A stretch of DNA of 64,000 bases from Hydrogenophaga sp. Root209. Lineage in GTDB: Bacteria > Pseudomonadota > Gammaproteobacteria > Burkholderiales > Burkholderiaceae_C. Below, in pieces: positions 27,859 through 35,536 of this stretch. The stretch lies in assembly GCF_001428625.1 (NCBI RefSeq), contig NZ_LMIE01000001.1:327204-391203 (forward strand), in the 5' to 3' direction. Each line of letters opens with the position of its first letter. Positions within the stretch are counted from its first letter, which is position 1. Below the pieces are notes generated by a model. It was given only the letters and a program-made list of their open reading frames with translations, did no database searches and had not been told where the DNA came from. The translations under genes were made by a program, and so were the position numbers.

Positions 27859-28797
27859 TCACTGCTTGGGCAGTTTGGCGTCGGTGCCAGTGCGCAGGTT
27901 GAGCGCTGCCGCGGTGCGCAAGGCCATGCTCAGGGCGTCCAGCACGTCGGAGCTCAGGTTCCAGCAATGCCAGTACAGCGCCACCCCCAGGTGGTGGCGT
28001 GGCGCCAGATTGATCAGTTCGCCCGATGCGATCAGGTCGCGCACACGCAGCGCGGGCAGCACGCTCACCCCCCAGCCAGCCTGCACGGCGCGAACCTGGC
28101 CCTCGCTGGAGGGCACGAAGAGCTGCTTGAGCATCACCCGTGGCAGGCCGAAAGCCTTCATCACGAAGCCATGTTGCAGGTTGTCCTTGCGGTTGAAAGC
28201 CACGAACGGGACCTTGTGGAAGTTGTGCGCGTTCAGGCCCTTGGGCAGGTGCTGCGCAGCGAAATCGGCCCGCGCCACGGCCACGTAGTCCATGGTGCCG
28301 AGCGCCTCCATCTTGCAACCCCGCAGCGCTTGCCCGAGCGAGGTGACGCAGCCCAGTACCTGACCTTCACGCAACCACTCGTGGGTGAACTCCTGGTCGT
28401 CGGTGATGATTTCGATCGGCAGGCCGTTTTGCGCCAACGCATCCAGCGCGGGCAGCGCCCAGGTGGCGATGCTGTCGGCGTTGATGGCCACCGAGATGCG
28501 CTCCTCTTCGCGACCGCTGCCGGTGGAGCTGGGCGCGAGTTCCTTGAGGTCCTTTTCCAGATCGGCACGCAGCAGCCGCATCATCTTGGCGTGCTTGAGC
28601 ATGAGCTGGCCGGCCGGCGTCGGCTTGAGCGGCCGGCTGCGCACGATCAGCACGGTGCCGACCTGCGCCTCCAAGGCCCGCAACCGCTGCGACACGGCCG
28701 ACTGCGTGATGGACAGGCGCTGAGCGGCGCGCTCGAAGCCGCCCTCCTCAATGATGGCGGCCAGGCATTCAAGGGCGTCTGGATCGAAAGTGCTCAT
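27859..28797 (-). CDS. argP: ArgP/LysG-type LysR regulator
   Basis: The 312-residue LysR protein fits ArgP (IciA): FDPDALECLAAIIEEGGFERAAQRLSITQSAVSQRLRALEAQ at the N terminus and the effector-domain segments AINADSIATWALPAL and IITDDQEFTHEWLREGQVLGCVTS, which are closely conserved in ArgP. E. coli ArgP senses lysine and arginine and activates argO. Here it is divergent from dadA, an amino-acid dehydrogenase gene, so dadA is the likely local target. The ATG at 28797 starts the conserved region. Confidence 0.85.
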   Translation of the reverse strand: MSTFDPDALECLAAIIEEGGFERAAQRLSITQSAVSQRLRALEAQVGTVLIVRSRPLKPTPAGQLMLKHAKMMRLLRADLEKDLKELAPSSTGSGREEERISVAINADSIATWALPALDALAQNGLPIEIITDDQEFTHEWLREGQVLGCVTSLGQALRGCKMEALGTMDYVAVARADFAAQHLPKGLNAHNFHKVPFVAFNRKDNLQHGFVMKAFGLPRVMLKQLFVPSSEGQVRAVQAGWGVSVLPALRVRDLIASGELINLAPRHHLGVALYWHCWNLSSDVLDALSMALRTAAALNLRTGTDAKLPKQ

Positions 28798-28906
28798 GAG
28801 GTATATAAGCTGATCTGATGCCCAAAATTTTAGTTTAATTTCGCTTCACTTCGAAGCGCCTTCTTTCGATACTGCCTACCAGTTTCATCGTTTGAAGGAG
28901 TGAGTC
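28798..28906. promoter_or_regulatory. argP-dadA divergent control region
   Basis: The 109-bp gap is AT-rich for this genome and contains the inverted repeat CGCTTC-acttc-GAAGCG (28842-28858). GAAGGAG precedes the dadA ATG. ArgP proteins bind long AT-rich operators, so control of both genes from here is expected. The binding site itself is inferred. Confidence 0.45.
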
Positions 28907-30262
28907 ATGCAAGTCACCGTTCTGGGCGCGGGCATCATCGGCGTGAGCACGGCTTGGCACCTGCTGCAGCGCGGGCACGAGGTCACCCTGGTCGACCGGC
29001 AAACCGACGCGGCGCTGGAGACCAGCTTCGCCAACGCGGCACAGATCTCGGTGAGCTACTGCGAGCCTTGGGCCAACAAGGACGCGCCGCTCAAAACGTT
29101 GAAGTGGATGTTCTCCGACGAATCGCCGCTGCTGTTCCGTCCGCAGCTCGACTGGGCGCAATGGCGTTGGGGACTGCAGTTTCTGGCGCAATGCAACGAC
29201 GCGGCCTTCGAGCGCAACGTGGCACAACTCGTCGCGCTCGGCTCATACAGCCACGCCGCGCTGAAGGCGGTGGTGGCCGACACCGGCATCGAATACCACC
29301 GGTTGGAGCGCGGCATCGCCCACTACTACACCGATCAGAAATCCTTTGACGGCGCCGCCGAAGCCGCCGCCGTGATGCAGCGCTTTGGCGTCAAGCGCCG
29401 GGTGGTGTCGCGCAGCGAGCTGCTCACCATCGAGCCCGCACTGCGGGCCTTTGCCGATCGCATTGTGGGCGGCACCTACACCCAGAGCGACGAGTCGGGC
29501 GACGCGCGCACGTTCACGCAGAAGCTGGCCTCCTTGTGCGGCCAGCGCGGCGCGCGGCTGATGTTCGGTCACGACATCGAGCGTCTGGACAGCGATGGCC
29601 GCGAAATCCGCGAGGTGCGCGTGCGTGACCGCCACAGCGGCCAGGCGCGCGCGCTCAAGGCGGACGCCTTCGTGGTCGCCTGCGGCTCGTACAGCACACC
29701 GCTCTTGAAGTCGGTCGGCGTGGACGTGCCGATCTACCCGGGCAAAGGCTACAGCGCGACGCTGCCCTTGCTCAAGCCCGAGCAGGCGCCCAGCGTGAGC
29801 ATGATCGACGACCAGCTCAAGATCGCGGTTTCGCGCCTGGGCAACCAGCTGCGCGTGGCGGGCACCATCGAACTCGGCGGCTTTGACCTTTCGCTGGACA
29901 CGCCACTGGCGAAGAAGCGCTGCGAGATGCTGGTGCGCCGCATCGAACAGGTGTTCCCCGGCGTGGCCGACACCCGCACACCCGAGCAAGGCGGCGACCC
30001 GCAGTTCTGGTGCGGCCTGCGCCCGGCCACGCCGACCAACATTCCCCTGATCGGTCGCACGAAGCTGCGCAAGCTGTGGATCAACGCCGGCCACGGCACG
30101 CTGGGCTGGACCCACGGCGCGGGCTCCGGCAAGGCCCTGGCCGAGTTGATTCACGGCGAGCAGCCGGCCATGGACTTCGGCTTTTACGGCATGCCGTCCG
30201 CCGCGCAGACTGCGCCGGTCTCGACGCGATTGCGGGTTGCCCAGCCGCCCGGCCAGGCCTGA
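28907..30262 (+). CDS. dadA: D-amino acid dehydrogenase small subunit-like FAD oxidoreductase
   Basis: The 451-residue flavoenzyme has the N-terminal FAD dinucleotide fold VLGAGIIGVSTAWHLLQRGHEV (residues 4-25) and the DAO-family C terminus (FWCGLRPATPTNIPLIGRT, INAGHGTLGWTHGAGSGKAL), which closely matches DadA. DadA oxidises D-alanine and related D-amino acids at the inner membrane, passing electrons to quinone and releasing ammonia and a keto acid. A Shine-Dalgarno AAGGAG lies 7 nt upstream. The racemase gene dadX that usually follows is missing here; a carboxypeptidase gene converges instead. Confidence 0.9.
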   Translation: MQVTVLGAGIIGVSTAWHLLQRGHEVTLVDRQTDAALETSFANAAQISVSYCEPWANKDAPLKTLKWMFSDESPLLFRPQLDWAQWRWGLQFLAQCNDAAFERNVAQLVALGSYSHAALKAVVADTGIEYHRLERGIAHYYTDQKSFDGAAEAAAVMQRFGVKRRVVSRSELLTIEPALRAFADRIVGGTYTQSDESGDARTFTQKLASLCGQRGARLMFGHDIERLDSDGREIREVRVRDRHSGQARALKADAFVVACGSYSTPLLKSVGVDVPIYPGKGYSATLPLLKPEQAPSVSMIDDQLKIAVSRLGNQLRVAGTIELGGFDLSLDTPLAKKRCEMLVRRIEQVFPGVADTRTPEQGGDPQFWCGLRPATPTNIPLIGRTKLRKLWINAGHGTLGWTHGAGSGKALAELIHGEQPAMDFGFYGMPSAAQTAPVSTRLRVAQPPGQA

Positions 30263-30269
30263 GCAGGCT

Positions 30270-31163
30270 TCAAGGACGCAAGCGCTCCACCATCCAGCGC
30301 TGCAGATCCATCCACATCTGCCGCATTTCGCTCTCCAGCGGCGCTCGAAAGGCGTTGGGCAATTCGATCGTGACCACCGGCATGCCGCGGTGCACGCCGC
30401 CGTAATTGCCCAGGCTGCCCGGAAAGATGCCCACCTGGTCCAGGTAGAGGCGTCCGAGCTTGGGCGGTGGCGCGCCCGGGCCGTCGAAATCGAGCACACC
30501 GTAGGGCGCGTGGATGCTCACGATCAGGTGCGGCTGGAAGCGCGCCATCTCGTCGTGCAGAAAGCGCGACTCGGGCTCCGACAGCGGGCTCGGACCGGGC
30601 CAGCGGCGCGGGTCCTTGCGGGTGCGCTGCTCCCAGTACACCGGTGCGTCGCGCTCCCAGTTGGGCGTGGGGAAGTTGCGATTGAGGTCCACACCGCGCG
30701 CGTTCACGCGGCTGGCGGGCCGCGCGAGCAGGCCATCGGGGTTGAGCACCGGAATGAAACGCCAATGGGTGTCGGCAGTCTCTTTCAGCGCGTGCTGGAT
30801 CCAGTGCAGCGCCACCGAAGCGGACGACATCTCGTCGCCGTGCATGGCGCCCACCACCAGCACGCGCAAGCGCACCTGCGGCGCGACCACGTCGCGCGCG
30901 TACAGCGTGCGGCCCTGCGTTGAACGGCCCTCGGTGGGAACAAGACCGGCGGCATCGCACAGCGCGCGCCCCATGTGCGGCAGGCGGGCCGACAGTTGCA
31001 CACAGGGTGCGGCGGCGGCTGGCACGGTGGTGCGGTGGTGCGGTGGTCCGCGCAGCGGCGAAATGGCCTGCACGCTCGTGGTCAACACCAGCCCGACGAC
31101 CAGCGCGAGCACCCGCGACAACGGTGGACGAGGCTTCGCGCGAAACAATGGGCGGCGTGACAT
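30270..31163 (-). CDS. M14-family zinc carboxypeptidase, exported (MpaA-like)
   Basis: The 297-residue protein has an N-terminal signal-type hydrophobic segment (RVLALVVGLVLTTSVQA, cleavage about residue 33) and the M14 metallocarboxypeptidase core: zinc ligands H108 and E111 in AMHGDEMS, the substrate-binding arginine/asparagine in RGVDLNRNFP, the third zinc ligand in SIHAPYG, and the catalytic glutamate in VTIELPNAF. Size and RGVDLNRNFP resemble murein-peptide amidase MpaA, which trims murein tripeptides, but MpaA is cytoplasmic, so this exported form may act on periplasmic peptides. ATG 31163 is chosen over the GTG at 31166. Confidence 0.83.
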   Translation of the reverse strand: MSRRPLFRAKPRPPLSRVLALVVGLVLTTSVQAISPLRGPPHHRTTVPAAAAPCVQLSARLPHMGRALCDAAGLVPTEGRSTQGRTLYARDVVAPQVRLRVLVVGAMHGDEMSSASVALHWIQHALKETADTHWRFIPVLNPDGLLARPASRVNARGVDLNRNFPTPNWERDAPVYWEQRTRKDPRRWPGPSPLSEPESRFLHDEMARFQPHLIVSIHAPYGVLDFDGPGAPPPKLGRLYLDQVGIFPGSLGNYGGVHRGMPVVTIELPNAFRAPLESEMRQMWMDLQRWMVERLRP

Positions 31164-31251
31164 CACGGCATTCTAGGGACGGCACCGTGCAAAGACAGCG
31201 ATCGCCGAGAATCAAGCCTTCATCGCCGCACGCTCTGGATCCACGTTCACC

Positions 31252-31773
31252 ATGTCTTCTGCCCGCCCTCCTGTCCTGCAGGCCCGCGCGCCCGATTTTT
31301 CGGCGCGAGAGTTCCGCGCCTCGCTGGGCATGTTCGCCACCGGCGTGACCATCGTCACCGCGCGCACCGACAGCGGTGAACTGGTCGGGTTGACGGCCAA
31401 CTCATTCAACTCGGTGTCGCTGAATCCACCGCTGGTGCTCTGGAGCCTGGGCAAGGCGGCGGGCTCCATGGCCGCGTTCTCCAACGGCCGGCACTACGCC
31501 ATCAACGTGCTGGCCGCCGACCAGCAGGCACTGGCCGAACAGTTCGCCGCCAAGGACACCGACCGCTGGGCCGGGGTGGCGTTTCGCGAAGGCGGCAACG
31601 GTGCGCCATTGCTCAACGGCGCGGCCGCCTCCTTCGAATGCTTCAACCGCAGCCAGTACGCCGAAGGCGACCACGTGATCTTCGTGGGCGAAGTGGAGCG
31701 CTGCAGCCACCGCGCCGAGGCCTCACCGCTGCTGTTCCACGGTGGGCGGTTCTACACCGAACATCCGCTGTGA
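31252..31773 (+). CDS. Flavin reductase-like FMN-binding protein
   Basis: The 173-residue protein matches the flavin reductase (HpaC/ActVB-like) split-barrel: FRASLGMFATGVTIVTA, GLTANSFNSVSLNPPLVLWSL (the FMN-binding strand-turn) and the C-terminal GDHVIFVGEVERC with a final histidine region FHGGRFY. Such enzymes supply reduced flavin to a partner monooxygenase or act alone. No monooxygenase gene is adjacent. The transporter gene following it starts 1 nt after its stop, so the two share a transcript. Confidence 0.88.
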   Translation: MSSARPPVLQARAPDFSAREFRASLGMFATGVTIVTARTDSGELVGLTANSFNSVSLNPPLVLWSLGKAAGSMAAFSNGRHYAINVLAADQQALAEQFAAKDTDRWAGVAFREGGNGAPLLNGAAASFECFNRSQYAEGDHVIFVGEVERCSHRAEASPLLFHGGRFYTEHPL

Positions 31774-31774
31774 G

Positions 31775-32677
31775 ATGAGCCCCACCACCGTCCGAAAAAC
31801 CCACCTCGACTCGCTCGCCATCACCCTGCTCGTGGTGTGCTGTGCCTTCTGGGGTTTCCAGCAGATCCTGATCAAGGACACGGTGGCCGAAGTGCCGCCG
31901 CTGTGGCAGGCGTCGCTGCGCTTCTGGGGTGCGGCCGTGCTGATCTGGCTGTGGTGCGCGGCGCGGGGCGTGCGCCTCTTCGAACGCGACGGCACACTCA
32001 AGGCCGGCCTGCTCGCGGGCTCGCTGTTCGCGGGTGAGTTCGCCTTCATCTACCTCGGCTTGCTGCACACGACCGCGTCACGGCTCACGGTGTTCCTCTA
32101 CACGAGTCCGTTCGTGGTGGCGCTGCTGCTGCCGCGGGTGGTGCCGGGTGAAAAACTGCGGCGCATCCAGTGGATCGGTTTGACGATCGCATTCGCCGCG
32201 GTCGCGGTGGCGTTCGGCGAAGGCTTCATGCAAGGCTCACCGGTGGCGGGCCAGTGGCTGGGCGACGCCATGGCGCTGGCCGCGGGCACGCTCTGGGGCC
32301 TGACCACGTTGACCATCCGCGCCACCAAGCTGTCCACCGCCAGCGCGGAAAAAACGCTGTTCTATCAAGTGGCGGTGACGGCGGCGGTGGCGCCTTTCAT
32401 CTCGCTCGCGCTGGGCGAGGCGTGGTCGCTCGACTACTCGGCGCGCGCCTGGGGTTCGCTGGGCATCCAGACCGTGGTGGGCGCCTTCGCCAGCTACCTC
32501 ACCTGGATGTGGATGCTGCGCGTGTACCCCGCCACCCACATGTCGACCTTCACCTTCCTCACGCCGGTGTTCGCGCTGGTGTTCGGCGTGGTGCTGCTGA
32601 GCGAGCCGCTCACGCTGCAGCTGGTGCTGGCTTTGATGGGTGTGGCGGTGGGGATCGTATTGGTGAGCAAACGCTAG
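31775..32677 (+). CDS. EamA/DMT-superfamily transporter
   Basis: The 300-residue membrane protein has ten hydrophobic helices arranged as two EamA repeats (LLVVCCAFWGFQQILIKD... and LAAGTLWGLTTLTIRATKL...), the standard drug/metabolite transporter layout. The ATG at 31775 lies 1 nt after the flavin reductase stop, favouring it over an earlier in-frame start inside that gene. The substrate (metabolite or amino-acid efflux) is unknown. A palindromic repeat follows the stop codon. Confidence 0.88.
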   Translation: MSPTTVRKTHLDSLAITLLVVCCAFWGFQQILIKDTVAEVPPLWQASLRFWGAAVLIWLWCAARGVRLFERDGTLKAGLLAGSLFAGEFAFIYLGLLHTTASRLTVFLYTSPFVVALLLPRVVPGEKLRRIQWIGLTIAFAAVAVAFGEGFMQGSPVAGQWLGDAMALAAGTLWGLTTLTIRATKLSTASAEKTLFYQVAVTAAVAPFISLALGEAWSLDYSARAWGSLGIQTVVGAFASYLTWMWMLRVYPATHMSTFTFLTPVFALVFGVVLLSEPLTLQLVLALMGVAVGIVLVSKR

Positions 32678-32689
32678 AGTTGCCCGCGA

Positions 32690-32762
32690 GCCCTTCGACA
32701 GGCTCAGGCGAACGGAGGGCAGGCACACCCACAACTCCGTCGGGCTGAGCTTGTCGAAGCCT
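32690..32762. repeat. REP-like palindromic repeat, intergenic copy
   Basis: The arms CCCTTCGACAGGCTCAGG (from 32691) and GGGCTGAGCTTGTCGAAGCC (ending 32761) are imperfect reverse complements around a ~27-nt centre. The same arm sequence occurs inside the acetoacetyl-CoA synthetase gene at 36359-36423. It fills the gap between two converging genes (transporter and Bug receptor) and may also act as a transcription terminator. I recall the TTCGACAGGCTCAG motif as a widespread dispersed repeat in Burkholderiales. Confidence 0.8.
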
Positions 32763-32770
32763 TCAGCGCT

Positions 32771-33763
32771 TCAGTTCTTCTTGCTCAATCCCAGGCGCTC
32801 GATCGTGTTCTTCTCCGCCGCAAACGTGCGCGCCGCGTAGGCCGTGTAATCGGCGGTGTTCATGTAGATCGTAGGCTGGTAGAACTTGTCGAAGGTGGCC
32901 TTGACCTCGGGGTCGTCCAGCGTGGTCTTGAACGCGTCGTGCAGCACCTTCACCACGGCCGGGTCCATGCCCTTGGGGCCGCCGATGCCAAAGGGCGACT
33001 CGGTGATGGTGTCCCAGCCGCTTTCTTTCACCGTGGGCACGTCGGGAAACGCCTTGTTGCGCTCCCGGCCGAGCGTGGCCAGCAGCCGCAGCTTGCCGCT
33101 CTGAACATGCGGCGCGAACTCCGTGGTGCCGCTCATCATGCGGATGTGGCCCCCCAGGATGGCGGTCATGATTTCCGCCGAGCCTTTGAAAGGAATCGGG
33201 TTGAGCTGGATGCCCGCTTTCTCGCTGAATTCCTCGATGGCCAGGTGCGGTGTGGTGCCGGTGCCGGTGTGGCCGTACTCCAGCTTGCCCGGATTGGCCT
33301 TGGCGTAGGCCACCATCTCCTTGAGCGTCTTGAACGGCGCATCCGCCGTGCAGGCGATGCCGAAGGTGTAGCCGGTGAGGCAGACGATGTGGGTGATGTC
33401 GGTCACCGGGTTGAAGGGCATGGCCTGCATGTGCGGCAGACGGTAGATGCCCAGCGGCAACTGCGTGAGGGTGTAACCGTCGGGCCTGGCCTGCACCATG
33501 GCGCTGGCGCCCAGCGTGCCACCCACACCCGGCTTGTTCTCGATCACCACCGGCACGCCCAGCGCCTTGCTCGCACTCTGGGCGAGCGCGCGCATCACGC
33601 CGTCGCTGCTGCCGCCAGCGGGCCAGGGCGCGATCAGCGTGATGGGGCGCGAGGGAAACCTGTCCTGGGCCCGCAGGCCCACGGGCAGCAGCGCGGGGGC
33701 TGCAACGGCGGCGGCAGCGCTCAGCACCTGGCGGCGGCTCAAGGAACGGTCGGTGAGGCGCAT
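32771..33763 (-). CDS. Bug-family tripartite tricarboxylate transporter substrate-binding protein
   Basis: The 330-residue periplasmic receptor has a Tat-like leader (SRRQVL with a hydrophobic stretch ending LRAQ near residue 32) and the Bug fold: FPSRPITLIAPWPAGGSSDGVMRAL, VVIENKPGVGGTLGA, YGHTGTGTTPHLAIEEF. AGGAG lies 6 nt before the ATG. Bug receptors usually far outnumber their TctAB membrane partners and are often orphans, as here. The likely ligand is a carboxylate or amide; which one is unknown. It is followed by a divergent-independent LysR gene in the same orientation upstream. Confidence 0.9.
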   Translation of the reverse strand: MRLTDRSLSRRQVLSAAAAVAAPALLPVGLRAQDRFPSRPITLIAPWPAGGSSDGVMRALAQSASKALGVPVVIENKPGVGGTLGASAMVQARPDGYTLTQLPLGIYRLPHMQAMPFNPVTDITHIVCLTGYTFGIACTADAPFKTLKEMVAYAKANPGKLEYGHTGTGTTPHLAIEEFSEKAGIQLNPIPFKGSAEIMTAILGGHIRMMSGTTEFAPHVQSGKLRLLATLGRERNKAFPDVPTVKESGWDTITESPFGIGGPKGMDPAVVKVLHDAFKTTLDDPEVKATFDKFYQPTIYMNTADYTAYAARTFAAEKNTIERLGLSKKN

Positions 33764-33849
33764 GCGGGTCTCCTGTGGGTGGACGGTCCCGCAACGTAAA
33801 CAATGCGCGCGCCAGTGAACAGCGGGCAGTCCCGGGGTGGATGGGCTGT

Positions 33850-34782
33850 TCAGTCGCGCACGCGACTGCCACCGGGATGGGTGGCAAAGTGCGCCTGCAG
33901 CGCCGCCAGCGTGTGGCGCACCTTGGCCGGCAGTTCGTCGCGCGTTGGCGTGACGGCAAACACCGGCACCGGCCCCAGGGTCCAGCCCGGCAGCACGGGA
34001 ACCAGCGTACCGTGCGCCATGGCTTGGCGCGCATCTTCGGCCACCGCCACCTGGATCCCCCAGCCTGCCTCGGCCATGGCCTGCAGGGCCAGCACCTGGC
34101 TGGCCAGCACGCGGGCCTGCAGTCGCACCGTCTCGCGCTCGCCCTGCGGCCCCGCCAGCTCCAGCACCTCAACGCTGCCCTGGCGCGGCGGCAGGCCCAG
34201 CCAGTCGTGTTGAGCGAGGTCGCGCGGGTGCTGCGGCCAGCCCCGCTCGGCCAGGTAACGCGGGGCGGCGCACAGCTGGCGGGGCAGGCTGCCGAGCGAG
34301 CGGGCCACCAGGGACGAGTCGGGCATCTGGCCGGCGCGCAGCGCCAGGTCCACCCGCTCGGCAATCAGGTCGATCGGGGTGTCGTCGAGCAGCAGGTGCA
34401 GCCGCAACCTGGGGTGGCGGCGCAGCGGCTCCAGCGCGGTGGCCAGCAGCTCGCCGAAGCCGATGGGCGCGGCCAGGCGCAGTTCGCCCTCGGGCTCGTC
34501 GCGCAGGCGCTCGAGCGCGCTGTCGGCGCTGCGGGCCTGGGCCACCATGGCGGCGCAGGCCGGGTAGTAGCGCTCGCCAGCCTCGGTGAGGGTGATGCGG
34601 CGGGTGGAACGGTGCAGCAGCACCAGCCCGAGCGATTGCTCGAGCAGCCGCAGCTGCTGGCTCAGGGCCGAAGGCGTGCTGCCGACGCGGCGCGCGGCGG
34701 CGCTGATCGAGCCGCTGTCGACGATCTCGGCGAACAAGGCCATGCGCTTGAGCTTGTCGCTCCAGCTGGCGGCGTCACTCAT
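33850..34782 (-). CDS. LysR-family transcriptional regulator
   Basis: The 310-residue protein belongs to the CrgA/DmlR-like LysR branch: KLKRMALFAEIVDSGSISAAARRVGSTPSALSQQLRLLEQ (helix-turn-helix, residues 10-50) and the effector segment LRLHLLLDDTPIDLIAERVDLALRAGQMPDSSL. It is divergent from the NAD(P)-binding protein gene, with which it shares an AT-rich 106-bp gap, so that gene is its likely target. ATG 34782 starts four residues before the conserved region; there is no evident Shine-Dalgarno sequence. The Bug receptor gene downstream is 86 nt away in the same direction. Confidence 0.88.
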   Translation of the reverse strand: MSDAASWSDKLKRMALFAEIVDSGSISAAARRVGSTPSALSQQLRLLEQSLGLVLLHRSTRRITLTEAGERYYPACAAMVAQARSADSALERLRDEPEGELRLAAPIGFGELLATALEPLRRHPRLRLHLLLDDTPIDLIAERVDLALRAGQMPDSSLVARSLGSLPRQLCAAPRYLAERGWPQHPRDLAQHDWLGLPPRQGSVEVLELAGPQGERETVRLQARVLASQVLALQAMAEAGWGIQVAVAEDARQAMAHGTLVPVLPGWTLGPVPVFAVTPTRDELPAKVRHTLAALQAHFATHPGGSRVRD

Positions 34783-34888
34783 TCATTAGATTTTCTACAA
34801 GAAGAATGCCGAAATGGCCATCTATTGCGCATTTTATGCAGCAGAGACACTAAATGCCATCTGCAACCCCCCTTGAAAGGACCTCGTC

Positions 34889-35533
34889 ATGAAGATCGCC
34901 CTCATCGGTGGCACCGGCTTTGTCGGCAGCGCCGTGCTCACCGAACTGCTCTCGCGCGGCCACGCCGTGACCGCGCTGGCGCGCCACCCTGAAAAACTGG
35001 TCGCACAAGCCGGGCTGGAGGTGGTGAAGGCCGATGTGGCCGACGCGGCCCAGGTGGCGCGCGCTGTCGCCGGCCACGACGCCGTGGTCAGCGCCTACAA
35101 CCCCGGCTGGGGCGAGGCCGAGATCCACCGACTGTTCGGCCTGGGTTACGACGGCATCCTCGCCGGCACGAAACAGGCCGGCGTGAAACGCGTGCTGGCG
35201 GTGGGCGGCGCGGGCAGCCTGGAGGTGGCGCCCGGCCTGCAGCTGGTGGACACGCCCGAATTCCCGGCCGAATGGAAACAGGGCGCGCTGGCCGCGCGCG
35301 ACCTGCTCACGCGCCTGCGCGGCGAGACCGCGCTGGACTGGACCTTCGTGTCGCCCCCGATCACGCTGGCGCCCGGCGAGCGCACCGGCCGCTACCGCGT
35401 GGGTGGCGACCAGTTGCTGCCCGGCACGGGTGAGGCGCCTGCCGGCATTTCGGTGGCCGATCTGGCGGTGGCGATCGTGGACGAAATCGAAAAACCTGCA
35501 CACATCCGCAAGCGCTTCACCGTCGCGCACTGA
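34889..35533 (+). CDS. NAD(P)-binding oxidoreductase (atypical SDR, YwnB/COG2910-like)
   Basis: The 214-residue protein has a Rossmann nucleotide-binding loop IGGTGFVGSAV (residues 5-15) and the family segments DAVVSAYNPG, AGVKRVLAVGGAGSL and LDWTFVSPPITLAPGERTG. It lacks the YxxxK catalytic pair of classical SDRs and fits the atypical NAD(P)H-binding group. AAAGGA lies upstream of the ATG. It is probably regulated by the divergent LysR. Its 3' end converges on the acetoacetyl-CoA synthetase gene with a 3-nt gap. Confidence 0.85.
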   Translation: MKIALIGGTGFVGSAVLTELLSRGHAVTALARHPEKLVAQAGLEVVKADVADAAQVARAVAGHDAVVSAYNPGWGEAEIHRLFGLGYDGILAGTKQAGVKRVLAVGGAGSLEVAPGLQLVDTPEFPAEWKQGALAARDLLTRLRGETALDWTFVSPPITLAPGERTGRYRVGGDQLLPGTGEAPAGISVADLAVAIVDEIEKPAHIRKRFTVAH

Positions 35534-35536
35534 AGT

